NCBI GenBank assembly: GCA_905209085.1
Contig: CAJLRM010000007.1
Location: 90,384 to 154,383 of the forward strand
Length of the DNA: 64,000 nucleotides
Source of the DNA: an uncultured Eubacteriales bacterium
GTDB taxonomy: Bacteria; Bacillota; Clostridia; Christensenellales; Borkfalkiaceae
Direction of reading: 5' to 3'
The translations under genes and the position numbers were made by a program. The notes beneath the pieces are model-generated. The model was given only the letters and a program-made list of their open reading frames with translations, was not told where the DNA came from and searched no databases. This document shows, in pieces, positions 18,606 to 28,104 of the stretch (its first letter is position 1; each line of letters begins with the position of its first letter).

Positions 18606-18904
18606 ATAAAATCGAATCGGAAGAAGAGAATATAAATGGGTTAATCGTGCGACAGCGCGCCGCTGTATGGGCGAGCGAAGAAAAAACAACGCTCGCCGAG
18701 ATGCTGTTTTTTCAGAAAGGACCCGAAAGCGCCCGAAAAGAAAGCGTCGTTTTCGCGATTCAAAAGGAATCGGGGAGAAAAGGGAAAAGAAAAGCGGATT
18801 TTATACCTCCTTCACCTTGACCGATCGAAAAAAAAGGTCTATAATATGTATACACGTGCATAAAACGTACCTACGACGGGAAAAACGGAAACCGGGGGCA
18901 AATT
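18606..18904 (+). other. Intergenic region with hairpins and promoter
   Basis: No gene is seen in these 299 bases. An ACAGCG/CGCTGT hairpin lies near 18653, and GGCGAGCG (18670-18677) pairs with CGCTCGCC (18690-18697), followed after nine bases by a T6 run, so it may end transcription of the secreted-protein gene. Confidence 0.4.
18817..18845 (+). promoter_or_regulatory. Sigma-A promoter of the GGDEF gene
   Basis: TTGACC (18817-18822), 17 bases, TATAAT (18840-18845), 59 bases before the start codon. Confidence 0.8.
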
Positions 18905-19879
18905 ATGGAAACGGGCGAATATCTGTGCGATTTGACGAAAAGGATCTGGCAGTATTATCTGCTGGAACCTACGAAAGAAAATTTTGAAGAACTGTATAAA
19001 TTATGTCCCGAAAATCTCGTCATGATCGGTACGGGCAAGCATGAGTTTTTCACCGATTTGGCGCACGCGGTGCGCGATCTTCAAAAAAATCAGTTGGAAG
19101 CGGCGAGTATCCGTTTCGAGGTCCTGGACGAATGGTACGAGTCCCTAAAAGTGACGGACGACGTTTATATCGTATACGGCGGGCTGTGGGCGCGGCAGCT
19201 TCCGCAGAAAGACACGCAGGTCCTCGTGGATATGGATACGAGATTCAGCGCGGTGTTCCGCCGCAGGGGAAAAATATGGATGCTGGTGCACCTTCATCAC
19301 TCCGTCCCTAACGCCGAACAGAGCAACGGGGAATTTTATCCGAAAACCATCGCGCAGCAGGCGTCCGAGGCGCTGGCGCTCGCCAAACTTTTTCAGCGCC
19401 GTTCCGAACTTGACCTCATGACCGGCGTTTACAATCACGAATCCTTCCGCAACGCCGTTCAGCAAAAGCTCGACGAAAATCGGGGCGGAATTCTTGTTTT
19501 ATTCGATATCGATAACTTTAAACAGTTCAACGATAAATACGGGCACCTTTCGGGCGATTCCATTTTAAAATTGTTTGCTAAGCTACTCGGACATATCTTT
19601 AAGGGCGGCTGTATCGGCCGGGTAGGAGGCGACGAATTTGCCGTCTTTTATCCCGAGGCAACCAAACAGGATACCATAGAAATATTGCTGCAAACGCTTA
19701 GGCGAGAATTTTCCGGGGAAGCGGAAACGCTGGTGGAAAACGGCAGCTTCGGTTTTTCGGCGGGCATTGCCGGCGTGACCGCCGATACGCCCTCTTTTAC
19801 CGAGGTGTTCGATCGGGCGGATAAGGCGCTTTATCGCGTGAAAAACGAAGGCAAAGATTCTTATCGGTTTTACGTATGA
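18905..19879 (+). CDS. Diguanylate cyclase with NTF2/SnoaL-like N-terminal domain
   Basis: This 324-aa cytoplasmic protein is predicted to make cyclic di-GMP. Residues ~165-324 are a GGDEF domain with intact substrate and metal motifs: FDIDNFKQFND (200-210), YGHLSGD, and RVGGDEFAVF with GGDEF at 241-245. No RxxD inhibitory site stands before the GGDEF. Residues 1-145 resemble an NTF2/SnoaL-like sensing fold (helix, then FTDLAHAVRDL, then a sheet with VYGGLWARQL and WMLVHLHHSVPN), a pairing often seen in Clostridia. The start ATG 18905 has only a weak upstream GGGGGCA element, but it fits the promoter. The second GGDEF protein of the window is at 62524-63321. Confidence 0.88.
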   Translation: METGEYLCDLTKRIWQYYLLEPTKENFEELYKLCPENLVMIGTGKHEFFTDLAHAVRDLQKNQLEAASIRFEVLDEWYESLKVTDDVYIVYGGLWARQLPQKDTQVLVDMDTRFSAVFRRRGKIWMLVHLHHSVPNAEQSNGEFYPKTIAQQASEALALAKLFQRRSELDLMTGVYNHESFRNAVQQKLDENRGGILVLFDIDNFKQFNDKYGHLSGDSILKLFAKLLGHIFKGGCIGRVGGDEFAVFYPEATKQDTIEILLQTLRREFSGEAETLVENGSFGFSAGIAGVTADTPSFTEVFDRADKALYRVKNEGKDSYRFYV

Positions 19880-20039
19880 CGAGAGATGGCAAGATTGAGA
19901 AGGGGAAAAACTCTCCTTCTTTTTTTGATGAAGAACGTTTGGGAATGGCGGACTGACCGGCGTGGAAATAAGAAAAGGGAAAAGGTCTGCGATTTCGCCC
20001 GGAAAATAACGAGAAGCAAAAGAAACCCCGTTTGCGTGG

Positions 20040-20639
20040 GTGTATACCGACGAGGCGAGAAGTGCTGTTTATTTCGACGGCATCGTCGCGGAAATGGGGA
20101 CCGGAAGAGATTTTGAACTCAAAGAATTACGAGGCGGATGAAAAAGAGATAGAGAAGACGAAGGTGAACGGAGTGATTTTTTTTGCTCTCCCTGATGGGA
20201 GAGCGTAGCCCGCACAACGACGTAACCGCAAAGGGCGCGTTTATCGGGCTGAGCGTCACGACGAGCGGCGAAAGGAGCAAAGCGGTGATGAAAGGAGCGG
20301 TTTTTGCGCGGAAAGACTGTCGGAAAGCCGCGCAAGGGGGCAAAGCGGGACCGAAAAATACGAAACTTTGCGGAGGGGGAAGGAGCCAAGTATGGGGGCG
20401 AATCCTGTCGAAGGTGCGGTCGCTTCCCGTACAAAATTTGGAAACGGAGCAAAGCCCCGCGTTCGGGAAAAGGATATTGGCGATGGCGGGCTGCGGGGAA
20501 TACGAAACGCTGGAAGAGGCGGCGGGTAGGATCGTGCGTGTAAAGGAAGCGATAGAGCCGAATGCGGGAACGGGCGCAAGAGTATAAAAGGAAGTAGGAG
20601 AGATATAAAAGGTATCCGTTGTTGAAAGATACTTTTTAG
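20040..20639 (+). pseudogene. Decayed xylulokinase 3' half (FGGY kinase remnant)
   Basis: Read across frames, this stretch gives an ordered match to the C-terminal half of clostridial xylulokinases. In sequence: YFDGIV (20064-20081), RKWGPEEILNSKNYEADE and KVNGVIFF (about 20090-20182), then after a frameshift LSLMGERSPHND and KGAFIGLSV (20186-20265), KLCGGGRSQVWGRIL (about 20363-20407), SPAFGKRILAMAGCGEYET, EEAAGRIVRVKEAIEPN, and after a second frameshift and an in-frame TAG, ERYKRYPLLKDTF ending at TAG 20637. At least two frameshifts and one stop rule out function. The ATP-binding N-terminal half is missing. A xylulokinase phosphorylates D-xylulose, so the lineage probably once had a pentose pathway gene here. 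Confidence 0.82.
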
Positions 20640-20668
20640 AAAATGTGACATATACGTCAAGTGGAAAA

Positions 20669-20692
20669 GGAGCGCTTTTGCGCTCTTTTTTT
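20669..20692 (+). terminator. Terminator behind the xylulokinase remnant
   Basis: GAGCGC (20670-20675), loop TTTT, GCGCTC (20680-20685), then a run of seven T. The preserved terminator marks the original gene end. Confidence 0.8.
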
Positions 20693-21310
20693 GTGTGGAA
20701 CTCTATAAGTAGGAGAAGAAAATATTTTTATGGCGATACGGTCCGAAAAGTAAGTCGGGAAAATTTTTACCGCCAAAAAAATTTTTTCTAAAACCCGGAG
20801 GACAGGACCGGGAAAAAAAGCTCTGTTTTCTATCGTAAACAAGCCTGCCGTTCAGGACTTCCGTTTCCGATTTTACGATAAAAAGCCCGAATCCGAAATT
20901 GCCGCTGCCGGCGTCCGTTATGTAAAAATCGAATATCGGCGCGTTTTTGGCGGGTCCGCGTCTGAGGAGGGGCGAAAAAATCAGGAAAGGTCAGGATTGC
21001 GCGATATAAAATTCCGGCGCTTTTATCAGGGGCGTAAATGGCGGGGAGGGAAACGAGAAAGGTAGAAGAATGATTGTGGATTTAGGAAAGTTGTTCTTTC
21101 AAAAGTCGGAAAAGGAGAAAACTTTTGCCCTCCGCTTCATTTCAAGCGAAAATCGAGGGAAAAAAGAAGCGAAATGCCGATCCGTCGAGTGTAAATACGA
21201 AGGCGAAAAAACAAAATAACCTTGCTTACGCTTTCGTCGCGGAGAGAAAAGTTTAAACGTTTCCTTGATACTTTTTGTAAAAATTAGAGATATACTTTTT
21301 CCCGCAGATA
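20693..21310 (+). other. Gene-free stretch, possibly further gene debris
   Basis: No supportable gene. A + strand frame is open from about 20813 to 21065 (includes VNKPAVQDFRFRFYDKK and AAAGVRYVKIEYRRVFGG) without a good start; it reads more like protein than the purine-rich spacers do, but I cannot assign it. The AT-rich end leads into the promoter of the LamG protein. Confidence 0.35.
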
Positions 21311-21339
21311 TTGACAAAACACAGTTTACATAATAAAAT
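21311..21339 (+). promoter_or_regulatory. Promoter of the LamG/InlB surface protein
   Basis: TTGACA (21311-21316), 17 bases, TAAAAT (21334-21339), 60 bases before the ATG. Confidence 0.75.
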
Positions 21340-21398
21340 AGAAACACATTTAAAAATTAAGTGTAGTTAACAGTGAAGACGGGTAGGGAGGTTTAAAA

Positions 21399-24300
21399 AT
21401 GACATTATTTTCAAAAAATTCGGGGCGTATCAGAAGAGCGTTGATCACGGCGTTCTCCGTTTTGGCCCCCGCCGCATTGGGACTTGGTTTTGCTGCGGCA
21501 AAAGCGGAAGCGCCCGCGGACATCGTCGCGCCCGAAACGGGATTTAATTCCGTAGTGTGGTATGCGTTCGAGGACGAAGCCGATCTCGGCAAAGATTCGC
21601 TCGGCAATTACGACCTCGTGGCGAAAAACGTGGCGCTGGACAACATCAACGGCGGCGTGGCGTTAAAGGATAACGGGCTCTTATATGCGCCCGCGCTCGG
21701 AGCAACGGAAGGGGACGTCTATACGGACTTTTCCGATCTTGTCAAGGGCAGTTTTTCCGTGAGTATGCGCATTTATGCGCGCAGTAACCACGGCGGCGGA
21801 AACTATATTTTTACAACAGGCAGTTACGGCTCTCACTTCGGCGTCAATTGGGTATACGAGGGCTTCGGCGTCGATAAAGTGCGCGATTTTCAAAAGGACG
21901 AAAATCAAACGGCGCTTTTCGACTCCACCTTTTCCTGGTATCGCATCAATATGATTTACAACGAAGCGGAAAAGAAATTCAGAGTGGAAGCTTCCAAAGA
22001 AGGGGATGAAACTTACGCCTTTTCTTCCGTGGCTTCGTTATCCGAAACGCTTACCTTCGGCGGTCACGACAAATACGGCTTCACGATCGGCGCGCAGTCC
22101 CATCTCGGCGGCTGGGACGACGGCCACGCCAATGCGGAATTGAGCGACGGAACGAAAATCTATCCGAATATCTCCGATTTCAGACTGTATTCGGGCGTGA
22201 TAGATGAAACGGAAGTAAACGCGATTAAAAAATACGACGCGGATAAGCTCGCCGAACAGGAGGCTCCGAAATTTGACGCCCGACCGATTGCCTCGTGGGA
22301 TTTTTCCGATCCCGAAAACATCGGGAAAGACGGGCAGGGGAACATAAACCTGATCGTCAAGGACGCGGCGAAGGCGAGCGTGGAAAACGGCGCGCTTACC
22401 CTTACAAACGGCGGACTGCTGTATGCGGGAGATTTGGGAAAGGGAAAGGACATTTCGGATTTTTTGACCCGTTTCACCCTGTCCTTTGACATCAGGGGCG
22501 CCAGGATTACCTCGGACGACGGGGAACACGACATCGTTTCCACCGCCCGTTACGGAGAGGGCTTCCGCGTCGTACAGTGTCAAAACTCCCTGCGCGTCTA
22601 TTACGGCGGGGACAAAAATTTCTCGATAGACAACGCGTTTGGCGATACGCCCGAGTGGTACAAGATCACGGTGGCGGGAGATACGGACAAAGGCAGTCTG
22701 ATGGCGTACGTCAACAAAATCGCCGACGCCGAAGCGACGGTGAAAGGCTCGGTTTCGGGGGCGCAGGTGATCCTTTCGACGGAACTTTGCCTGACTTTCG
22801 GCGGCTGGTCGAAGTTCGGAGCGGAGGATACCAATTATTCCAATCCCACGCTCTCGGACATTCGTCTTTATGATTTTATGTTCTCCTCCGCGCAGGCGAC
22901 GCAGCTTTTGACGGAGGGCGGAGAGATACGGGTACAGACGACCGATTCCAAAATCAAGAGCATAGCGGAAGTGGCTTCCGATCTCGAAGTTCCCGCTTCT
23001 GCGACGGAGTCGGAAATTCTCGCTCTGGATTTGCCCGAAACGGTGAAAGCGATCAACGAAGCGAATAATACGCTCACGGCGGAAATTATCTGGACTGCCG
23101 TGGAAAAGAAGGAATTTTCCGCGGAGGTGACGGGTTTTATTACGGGCGAGGGGATCAATAACGCCGACAATATAAAAGTCAGACTTACTCTCTCTTACCT
23201 CGTGGACGAATCGGAAAAGACGGATATTAAACCGCTTGTTTGGTATGAGTTCAAAGACGCGGATAATCTCGGCAAGGACTCGATGGGCAATTTTGATCTG
23301 CTTCTCGGCGGCAATCAGCAGATAGGACATAACAAAGAGGAAGGATATATTACCTTCGAAAAAGAAAAGCAGTCGTATCTGTACGCGCCCGCCCTGTTCG
23401 GAAATACCGATTGGAGCGACCTTCTCGAAGGCGGCTACACCGTTTCCTTCACCATGAAAGCGGACAACAGCATTCAGGCGGGCGATCAATACGCAATCAC
23501 GACGGCCGCCTACGGGGAAGCGTTCCTCTTTTACGGCTGTTACGACGGCTACGAAGTGATCTATTCTTCGGGCGGCGTGTCGGCGCATAAGCTGCGCTAT
23601 GACACGGGCAGCAAAAAGGATTCGTGGGTGACTTTGACTTTTGCAATGGACGCGGCATCGGGTATGGCTTCTTTCTATGTGGACGGAGTTCTGTTCGCGG
23701 CAAGGGCTGTCGATAATTTCGAAAAGTTTTCTCCCGACGGGCTCTATACCTTTGCGATCGGCGCGCAGGCGAACGTCAACGGTAAAGACGGCGTGCAATT
23801 TTTCGAAGGAAGCTTCGCGGACGTCAAAGTATACGACTTTCCCCTTTCGGCGGCAAACGTCAAGGACGCCTTTATAAACGCGGCGACGGAAACGCCTCTG
23901 CGTTCCTCGGCGAACTATCGCACCGTCAGGGAAATCTCGGCGGATACTTCCGAACTCGACCTCGTATTGAGCGCGGATAATACCGTGGACGCGATTTTAG
24001 CGGCGCTTCCCGCGACGGTCACTGTCAAAGACGACAAGGACGAGGCGCAGACTTGTGCCGTACAGTGGCTGGGGCGTAAGGGCGGCAGTATCGTAGGATA
24101 TGTGAAAGATTCCGACGCCGCGAATATCGGGGGACTTCGCGCGGAAGTCAGGCTTTCCTATGCGTTGCAGTTCGACGTCAAGGAGCACGGAAAGCTCTCC
24201 GACGTCAAAATGGACGGAGTTGCCTACGCGGACGGAAATACGTTCGACGTTGGAAAAGATAAGACGCTGAGTTTCCGTCTGTCCGCGAACAATTATTATT

Positions 24301-24797
24301 CCATCGCCTCCGTTACGGCAAACAATCAAAAGCTGACGCCCGACAAAGACGGCGTTTACAGTACAATCGTAAACGACTTTACTAAAATTTCCGTGTTTGT
24401 AACGGCGAACGAATATACGATCACCTATGTACTCAACAACGGAGAACCCGACGAAACGACGACGTACGCTTACGGGGAGAGCAAGGAGCTGGATACGTAT
24501 TTCACGCGGGAAGGATATGTCTTCGAAGGCTGGTATCGCGACGAAAATCTTTCGGGCGAAAAGGTGACGGAGATAGACGCGGAAAATCCCGCCGACATTA
24601 CGCTCTATGCAAAGTGGACACCCGTTGCGGGCGATTCTTCGGGCGGCGGTGCGGACGATTCTTCATCGGGAACTTCGGGCGGCGTTGCGGCGGGCTGTCA
24701 GGGCTGCGGCGGCAGTATGGCGATCCTTTCCGCGTCACTCGCGGCGCTCGGAGCGGGTGCGTTCGCGTTGTCGATCAAACGGCGCAAAAACGACTGA
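21399..24797 (+). CDS. Large surface protein: three LamG-like modules, InlB repeat, GC-type C-terminal anchor
   Basis: This 1132-aa exported protein starts with a signal peptide (residues 1-38, ending near AAAKAEA). Three concanavalin-A/LamG-like jelly rolls begin at about residues 48, 300 and 612, each opening with the pattern W.F.D...-Gly-Lys-Asp-x-x-Gly-Asn (VVWYAFEDEADLGKDSLGN, IASWDFSDPENIGKDGQGN, LVWYEFKDADNLGKDSMGN). Ig-like linkers separate them. Near residue 1007 is a Listeria-Bacteroides repeat (ITYVLNNGE to YAKW). A Gly/Ser linker leads to AAGCQGCGGS, a hydrophobic helix and the tail IKRRKND. It probably binds glycans at the cell surface. No LPXTG motif is present. No catalytic residues are evident. 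Confidence 0.83.
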   Translation: MTLFSKNSGRIRRALITAFSVLAPAALGLGFAAAKAEAPADIVAPETGFNSVVWYAFEDEADLGKDSLGNYDLVAKNVALDNINGGVALKDNGLLYAPALGATEGDVYTDFSDLVKGSFSVSMRIYARSNHGGGNYIFTTGSYGSHFGVNWVYEGFGVDKVRDFQKDENQTALFDSTFSWYRINMIYNEAEKKFRVEASKEGDETYAFSSVASLSETLTFGGHDKYGFTIGAQSHLGGWDDGHANAELSDGTKIYPNISDFRLYSGVIDETEVNAIKKYDADKLAEQEAPKFDARPIASWDFSDPENIGKDGQGNINLIVKDAAKASVENGALTLTNGGLLYAGDLGKGKDISDFLTRFTLSFDIRGARITSDDGEHDIVSTARYGEGFRVVQCQNSLRVYYGGDKNFSIDNAFGDTPEWYKITVAGDTDKGSLMAYVNKIADAEATVKGSVSGAQVILSTELCLTFGGWSKFGAEDTNYSNPTLSDIRLYDFMFSSAQATQLLTEGGEIRVQTTDSKIKSIAEVASDLEVPASATESEILALDLPETVKAINEANNTLTAEIIWTAVEKKEFSAEVTGFITGEGINNADNIKVRLTLSYLVDESEKTDIKPLVWYEFKDADNLGKDSMGNFDLLLGGNQQIGHNKEEGYITFEKEKQSYLYAPALFGNTDWSDLLEGGYTVSFTMKADNSIQAGDQYAITTAAYGEAFLFYGCYDGYEVIYSSGGVSAHKLRYDTGSKKDSWVTLTFAMDAASGMASFYVDGVLFAARAVDNFEKFSPDGLYTFAIGAQANVNGKDGVQFFEGSFADVKVYDFPLSAANVKDAFINAATETPLRSSANYRTVREISADTSELDLVLSADNTVDAILAALPATVTVKDDKDEAQTCAVQWLGRKGGSIVGYVKDSDAANIGGLRAEVRLSYALQFDVKEHGKLSDVKMDGVAYADGNTFDVGKDKTLSFRLSANNYYSIASVTANNQKLTPDKDGVYSTIVNDFTKISVFVTANEYTITYVLNNGEPDETTTYAYGESKELDTYFTREGYVFEGWYRDENLSGEKVTEIDAENPADITLYAKWTPVAGDSSGGGADDSSSGTSGGVAAGCQGCGGSMAILSASLAALGAGAFALSIKRRKND

Positions 24798-24882
24798 GAA
24801 GTCGGAAGAAAACGCGCTGAAAAGCAGTAGCCAAAGCCGTAGAGAGTATTCAGGGCTTTGATAAAGAAATAAAACGGCATGA

Positions 24883-24914
24883 ATTTTGTCCCCGGAAAGG
24901 TTCGGGGACAAAAT
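24883..24914 (+). other. Perfect 12-bp inverted repeat between surface-protein genes
   Basis: ATTTTGTCCCCG (24883-24894) and CGGGGACAAAAT (24903-24914) close an 8-base loop. No T-run follows, so this looks like an mRNA processing or stability stem in the leader of the next gene rather than a classical terminator. Confidence 0.7.
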
Positions 24915-24941
24915 GCCGCAAAGGAGCAAAATTCAAAAACG

Positions 24942-26879
24942 ATGAAGAATTTAAGATATATCCTTTCGTCCTTATTTTTGGCGGCGGCTTTTTTATGCGC
25001 GGGGGCGGCATCCCTGCCCGTAAAACGCGCGGCGGCGTCCGAAAAAATTAATATGGGCAGTATCTTTTCGGACAATATGGTGTTGCAGCGCGAGAAAAAA
25101 GTGGAAATTTACGGCCAAGCGGAAGCGGGGCGCAAGGTCAGCGTGTCCTTTAACGGACAACTCAAAACGTGTACCGCTGACGAATACGGAAGATTTTTGG
25201 TAGAACTCGACGGGATGCGGGCGGACGCGACGGGAAAAACGCTCACGGTGAGCGCGGGCGGCGCCGAAAAACGCTTCGAAAACGTGCTGATCGGAGAGGT
25301 CTATTACGGATCGGGGCAGTCGAATATGGCCTATCCCATGGATGAATTTACCTATGCGGAATCGGTGATAGAAGCGGATCCTTCCTACGGAGAGGATTAC
25401 GAAAAATATAACGCCCGGGAATCTTACCTCGAAGCATTCAAAGATTTTAAAAACTATCATTTGCTTCGCTTCTATACGCAAAAAATGCTGCCCGAAACGA
25501 ACGGAGTCGTCAATAAGGGCGAATGCAACGTCTGGACGGTGCCCGCTTCGGTAAACGATTTGAAGTACACATCGCTCACGGCGGTGGCTTATGCGATTCA
25601 GCTCTCCCAAAAACTTGAAAACGTGCCCGTCGGGATAATCGTTTCCGCCGTGGGGGGCAGTCGGATACACGAATGGATCGATGAAAAGGCGGCGGCCCGG
25701 ATCTTTCCCGGAAACGGCGATTCCACGCTGTCGCAGCGGTATCGGAATATGCTTTTGCCGATGGGAAGCTTTACCGTGCGCGGCGCGCTCTGGTATCAGG
25801 GAGAATCGGACGTGTACGGGGATTTGGAAACTTATCGGCTCTGCTTTAAGGCATGGCTGGAAGAAACGAGAAGATTTTTCAAAGACGAAAGCCTGCCCGT
25901 CATCACCTTTCAGCTTCCTCAGTACGAGGACGAATCCTGTAAAGGGCTTTGGCCTGCCTTCCGACAGCTGCAAGAGAAATTGGCGAAAGAATGCGAAAAC
26001 GTGTATTACGTCTGCGGGATCGATCTCGGGGATCATCGGAATATTCATCCTGTGGACAAATATGAGTTTTGCGAAAGGGCGGCGGGATTGGCTTTAAAAT
26101 ATATTTACGGCAAAGAATATTCCGGGGAAGGCTCGTACGGAAAAAATCCCGAAGTGTGCGGGCTGTGGAGAAAAAAGGGCGGCGACACCGTATATATGCG
26201 CTTTTCCGACGCCGAGAAAGTCTTTTTGAGCGAAGGAACCGCTTACGGTCTTTCCGCGACTTCCAATAAACAGGCGTACGTCGCAATCCCTTCCTATCGG
26301 TCCGTCGGAAAACGCACGGTTTCCTTCAAAACGAAATTGAAATATGTGAGTTATTTACAGGAAAATGTTTTCGATTACGGAACGGCTTTTCTGTATAATG
26401 AATTCGGTTTGCCCGTCGCCCCTTTCGTCGAACGAGAGGTGCAGACTTATGATTTCGACGTTTCCGCGGAATGCGCGGGAGGCAGCGTCGAAGGCGACGA
26501 ACGATTCTTTCTCTCCGCAGGCAGCGACGCGTCTTTCTCCTTTGTGCCGAAAGACGGATACGTCTTTAAAAGCCTGTCTATCAACGGCGCTGCGGCGGCG
26601 TTAGACGGGGGCAGGGTAGAGCTGAAAAACGTTTCCGAAGATATTGCCGTCGTTTGCGTTTTTGAAAAAGCAGGAGGGATGGATTCCTCCGATCAATCGG
26701 ACGTCGTTTCTTCGGTCATGGGGGAAAGCGATAAAAACAGCGAAGATAGTTCGAAGGAGAAAAGCGATTTACAAAATTCCGACTCGTGCGTAAAGGGCTG
26801 TGGCAGCGCTCTTATGCTGCCTGTCGTCTTGTCCGTTTGCGCGGCGGGTATTGCGCTTGGGCAAAAAAGGCGCAAATAG
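24942..26879 (+). CDS. Secreted sialate O-acetylesterase-like SGNH protein with GC-type C-terminal anchor
   Basis: This 645-aa protein has a signal peptide (residues 1-33) and a SASA-type SGNH esterase domain. The nucleophile motif is YYGSGQSNMAYPMD (Ser127). The N-terminal jelly-roll part has FSDNMVLQREKKVEIYGQA, a family hallmark, followed by IIVSAVGGSRIHEWID, ALWYQGESD and the distal Asp/His region IDLGDHRNIHPVDKYE. Such enzymes remove acetyl groups from sialic acids or acetylated polysaccharides. After a beta-sandwich and a Ser/Asp/Lys-rich linker comes SCVKGCGSA, a hydrophobic helix and GQKRRK. I chose ATG 24942 (AAGGAG 15 bases upstream, rather far); the in-frame ATG at 24879 lies before the hairpin and would spoil the signal peptide. 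Confidence 0.85.
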   Translation: MKNLRYILSSLFLAAAFLCAGAASLPVKRAAASEKINMGSIFSDNMVLQREKKVEIYGQAEAGRKVSVSFNGQLKTCTADEYGRFLVELDGMRADATGKTLTVSAGGAEKRFENVLIGEVYYGSGQSNMAYPMDEFTYAESVIEADPSYGEDYEKYNARESYLEAFKDFKNYHLLRFYTQKMLPETNGVVNKGECNVWTVPASVNDLKYTSLTAVAYAIQLSQKLENVPVGIIVSAVGGSRIHEWIDEKAAARIFPGNGDSTLSQRYRNMLLPMGSFTVRGALWYQGESDVYGDLETYRLCFKAWLEETRRFFKDESLPVITFQLPQYEDESCKGLWPAFRQLQEKLAKECENVYYVCGIDLGDHRNIHPVDKYEFCERAAGLALKYIYGKEYSGEGSYGKNPEVCGLWRKKGGDTVYMRFSDAEKVFLSEGTAYGLSATSNKQAYVAIPSYRSVGKRTVSFKTKLKYVSYLQENVFDYGTAFLYNEFGLPVAPFVEREVQTYDFDVSAECAGGSVEGDERFFLSAGSDASFSFVPKDGYVFKSLSINGAAAALDGGRVELKNVSEDIAVVCVFEKAGGMDSSDQSDVVSSVMGESDKNSEDSSKEKSDLQNSDSCVKGCGSALMLPVVLSVCAAGIALGQKRRK

Positions 26880-26924
26880 AGGTAAAAAAAAGACGTTGGG
26901 CATAAACGGGAAATAGGAAATCAG

Positions 26925-26979
26925 AAAAAACGGCTTTCCGATCGCCGCTTTGACGCGGAGGCGGAAAAGCCGTTTTTTT
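26925..26979. terminator. Bidirectional terminator between convergent genes
   Basis: AAAAAACGGCTTTCCG (26925-26940) pairs with CGGAAAAGCCGTTTTTT around 26963-26979 with one bulged A. It serves the esterase gene on + and the AraC gene on -. Confidence 0.8.
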
Positions 26980-27040
26980 AGGGCAGACAAACGCAACCGT
27001 TCGCTTAGACAAATGGGGCGCGGCTAAGCGGAAAAAGGGA

Positions 27041-28015
27041 TTATTTGATGAGATTGCCGTGGATGTCGTAAGAAATGTACTCTTCGGAAAGGGGAGTATG
27101 CCGAAAATTTTTGTTGGTGTATTCGTTGCGGTAACTCGTCGGCGTCGTGCCCGTCTGCATCTTAAATTCATAGATGAGCTGCTGACGATTGTTGAATCCG
27201 ACATGGCTGCATATTTCGTCGATGGTGAGGTTGGTTTCAATGAGGATTCTCTTGCATTTCGTGATGCGGAAATTATTTAAAGACTGCATGACCGACATAC
27301 CCGTGTATGCGTTGAACAGACGTTGAAGATATGCTTTATTGATCCCCGCGTGCCCTGCGATGTCGTCTACCGTCAAATTGCGATTAAAATTGTTTTTTAT
27401 GTAATCCTGCGCCTTTTTGATATAGGTGATGCCCGTGGCGAGATTGGACGGGGTAAGACATTTATCGATTTCCATCAATAGCTGAATAAATCGGGCGAGA
27501 ATACTGCAACTTTGCGCAAGGGAATCCTTGTTCTCCAAGATCAAATCGATATAATAGATAAGGCAATGTTCGAGATTCTCGCTGTCGAGCGCGACGAGAT
27601 AACCCGCGGGGGTATTGGCAAAGCGTTTCAAACCGTCGAAACGATCGAAAAACGAACGCACGTCGAGGTGAATGAGCGAGGAGAGTTCGCGGTCGGTTTC
27701 TCCTATCGGCATGGGCGTCCATTCGATATTGGAAATGACGGCGGGGGAATTTCCCCTGATGATCAGGCGGTGCATCAGTCCCGCGTCGAGCAGGATAAAC
27801 TGTTTTTCGCTCAGCGTCAGCGTTTCCTTTTTTACTTTCCCGTTCGCATTGGTGACTAAAAGCTCCATTTCCATTTCCCCGCTGCGGCAGTACATCAGTT
27901 CGATATACTGATGGCAGTGCATATCCATCGAAAAAGTGTTGTCGAATTTGTTATGATAGTAGGAATGGGGAACGAGCGAAATGTTATGCAGTTCCCGAAT
28001 ACGCTTATAAGTCAT
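27041..28015 (-). CDS. AraC-family regulator of the polysaccharide locus
   Basis: This 324-aa regulator has an N-terminal cupin-like sensing domain (HCHQYIELMYCRSGEMEMEL, DAGLMHRLIIRGNSP) and a C-terminal double HTH of AraC type at about 215-310 (TVDDIAGHAGINKAYLQRLF and TIDEICSHVGFNNRQQLIYE). It is divergent from the ABC permease gene, with face-to-face consensus promoters and an inverted repeat between them, so it most likely controls that locus in response to an imported sugar. I chose the ATG at 28015 (GGAGGG upstream on the - strand); the longer frame to 28072 lacks a binding site. Confidence 0.9.
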   Translation of the reverse strand: MTYKRIRELHNISLVPHSYYHNKFDNTFSMDMHCHQYIELMYCRSGEMEMELLVTNANGKVKKETLTLSEKQFILLDAGLMHRLIIRGNSPAVISNIEWTPMPIGETDRELSSLIHLDVRSFFDRFDGLKRFANTPAGYLVALDSENLEHCLIYYIDLILENKDSLAQSCSILARFIQLLMEIDKCLTPSNLATGITYIKKAQDYIKNNFNRNLTVDDIAGHAGINKAYLQRLFNAYTGMSVMQSLNNFRITKCKRILIETNLTIDEICSHVGFNNRQQLIYEFKMQTGTTPTSYRNEYTNKNFRHTPLSEEYISYDIHGNLIK

Positions 28016-28063
28016 ATTTTCCCTCCAAAGGTGCGAAAAAATATCAATTTTTCGTTTGTGTTT

Positions 28064-28092
28064 ATTATACAACGCAAAAAATCTCTTGTCAA
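28064..28092 (-). promoter_or_regulatory. Consensus promoter of the AraC gene
   Basis: On the - strand TTGACA (28092-28087), 17 bases, TATAAT (28069-28064). Confidence 0.85.
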
Positions 28093-28104
28093 TAGCCCTT
28101 GGGG

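Noticed and set aside
22038..23798. 586-codon - strand frame opposite the LamG protein
   Set aside because: Shadow of GC-rich coding sequence; no recognisable protein, promoter or ribosome binding site.
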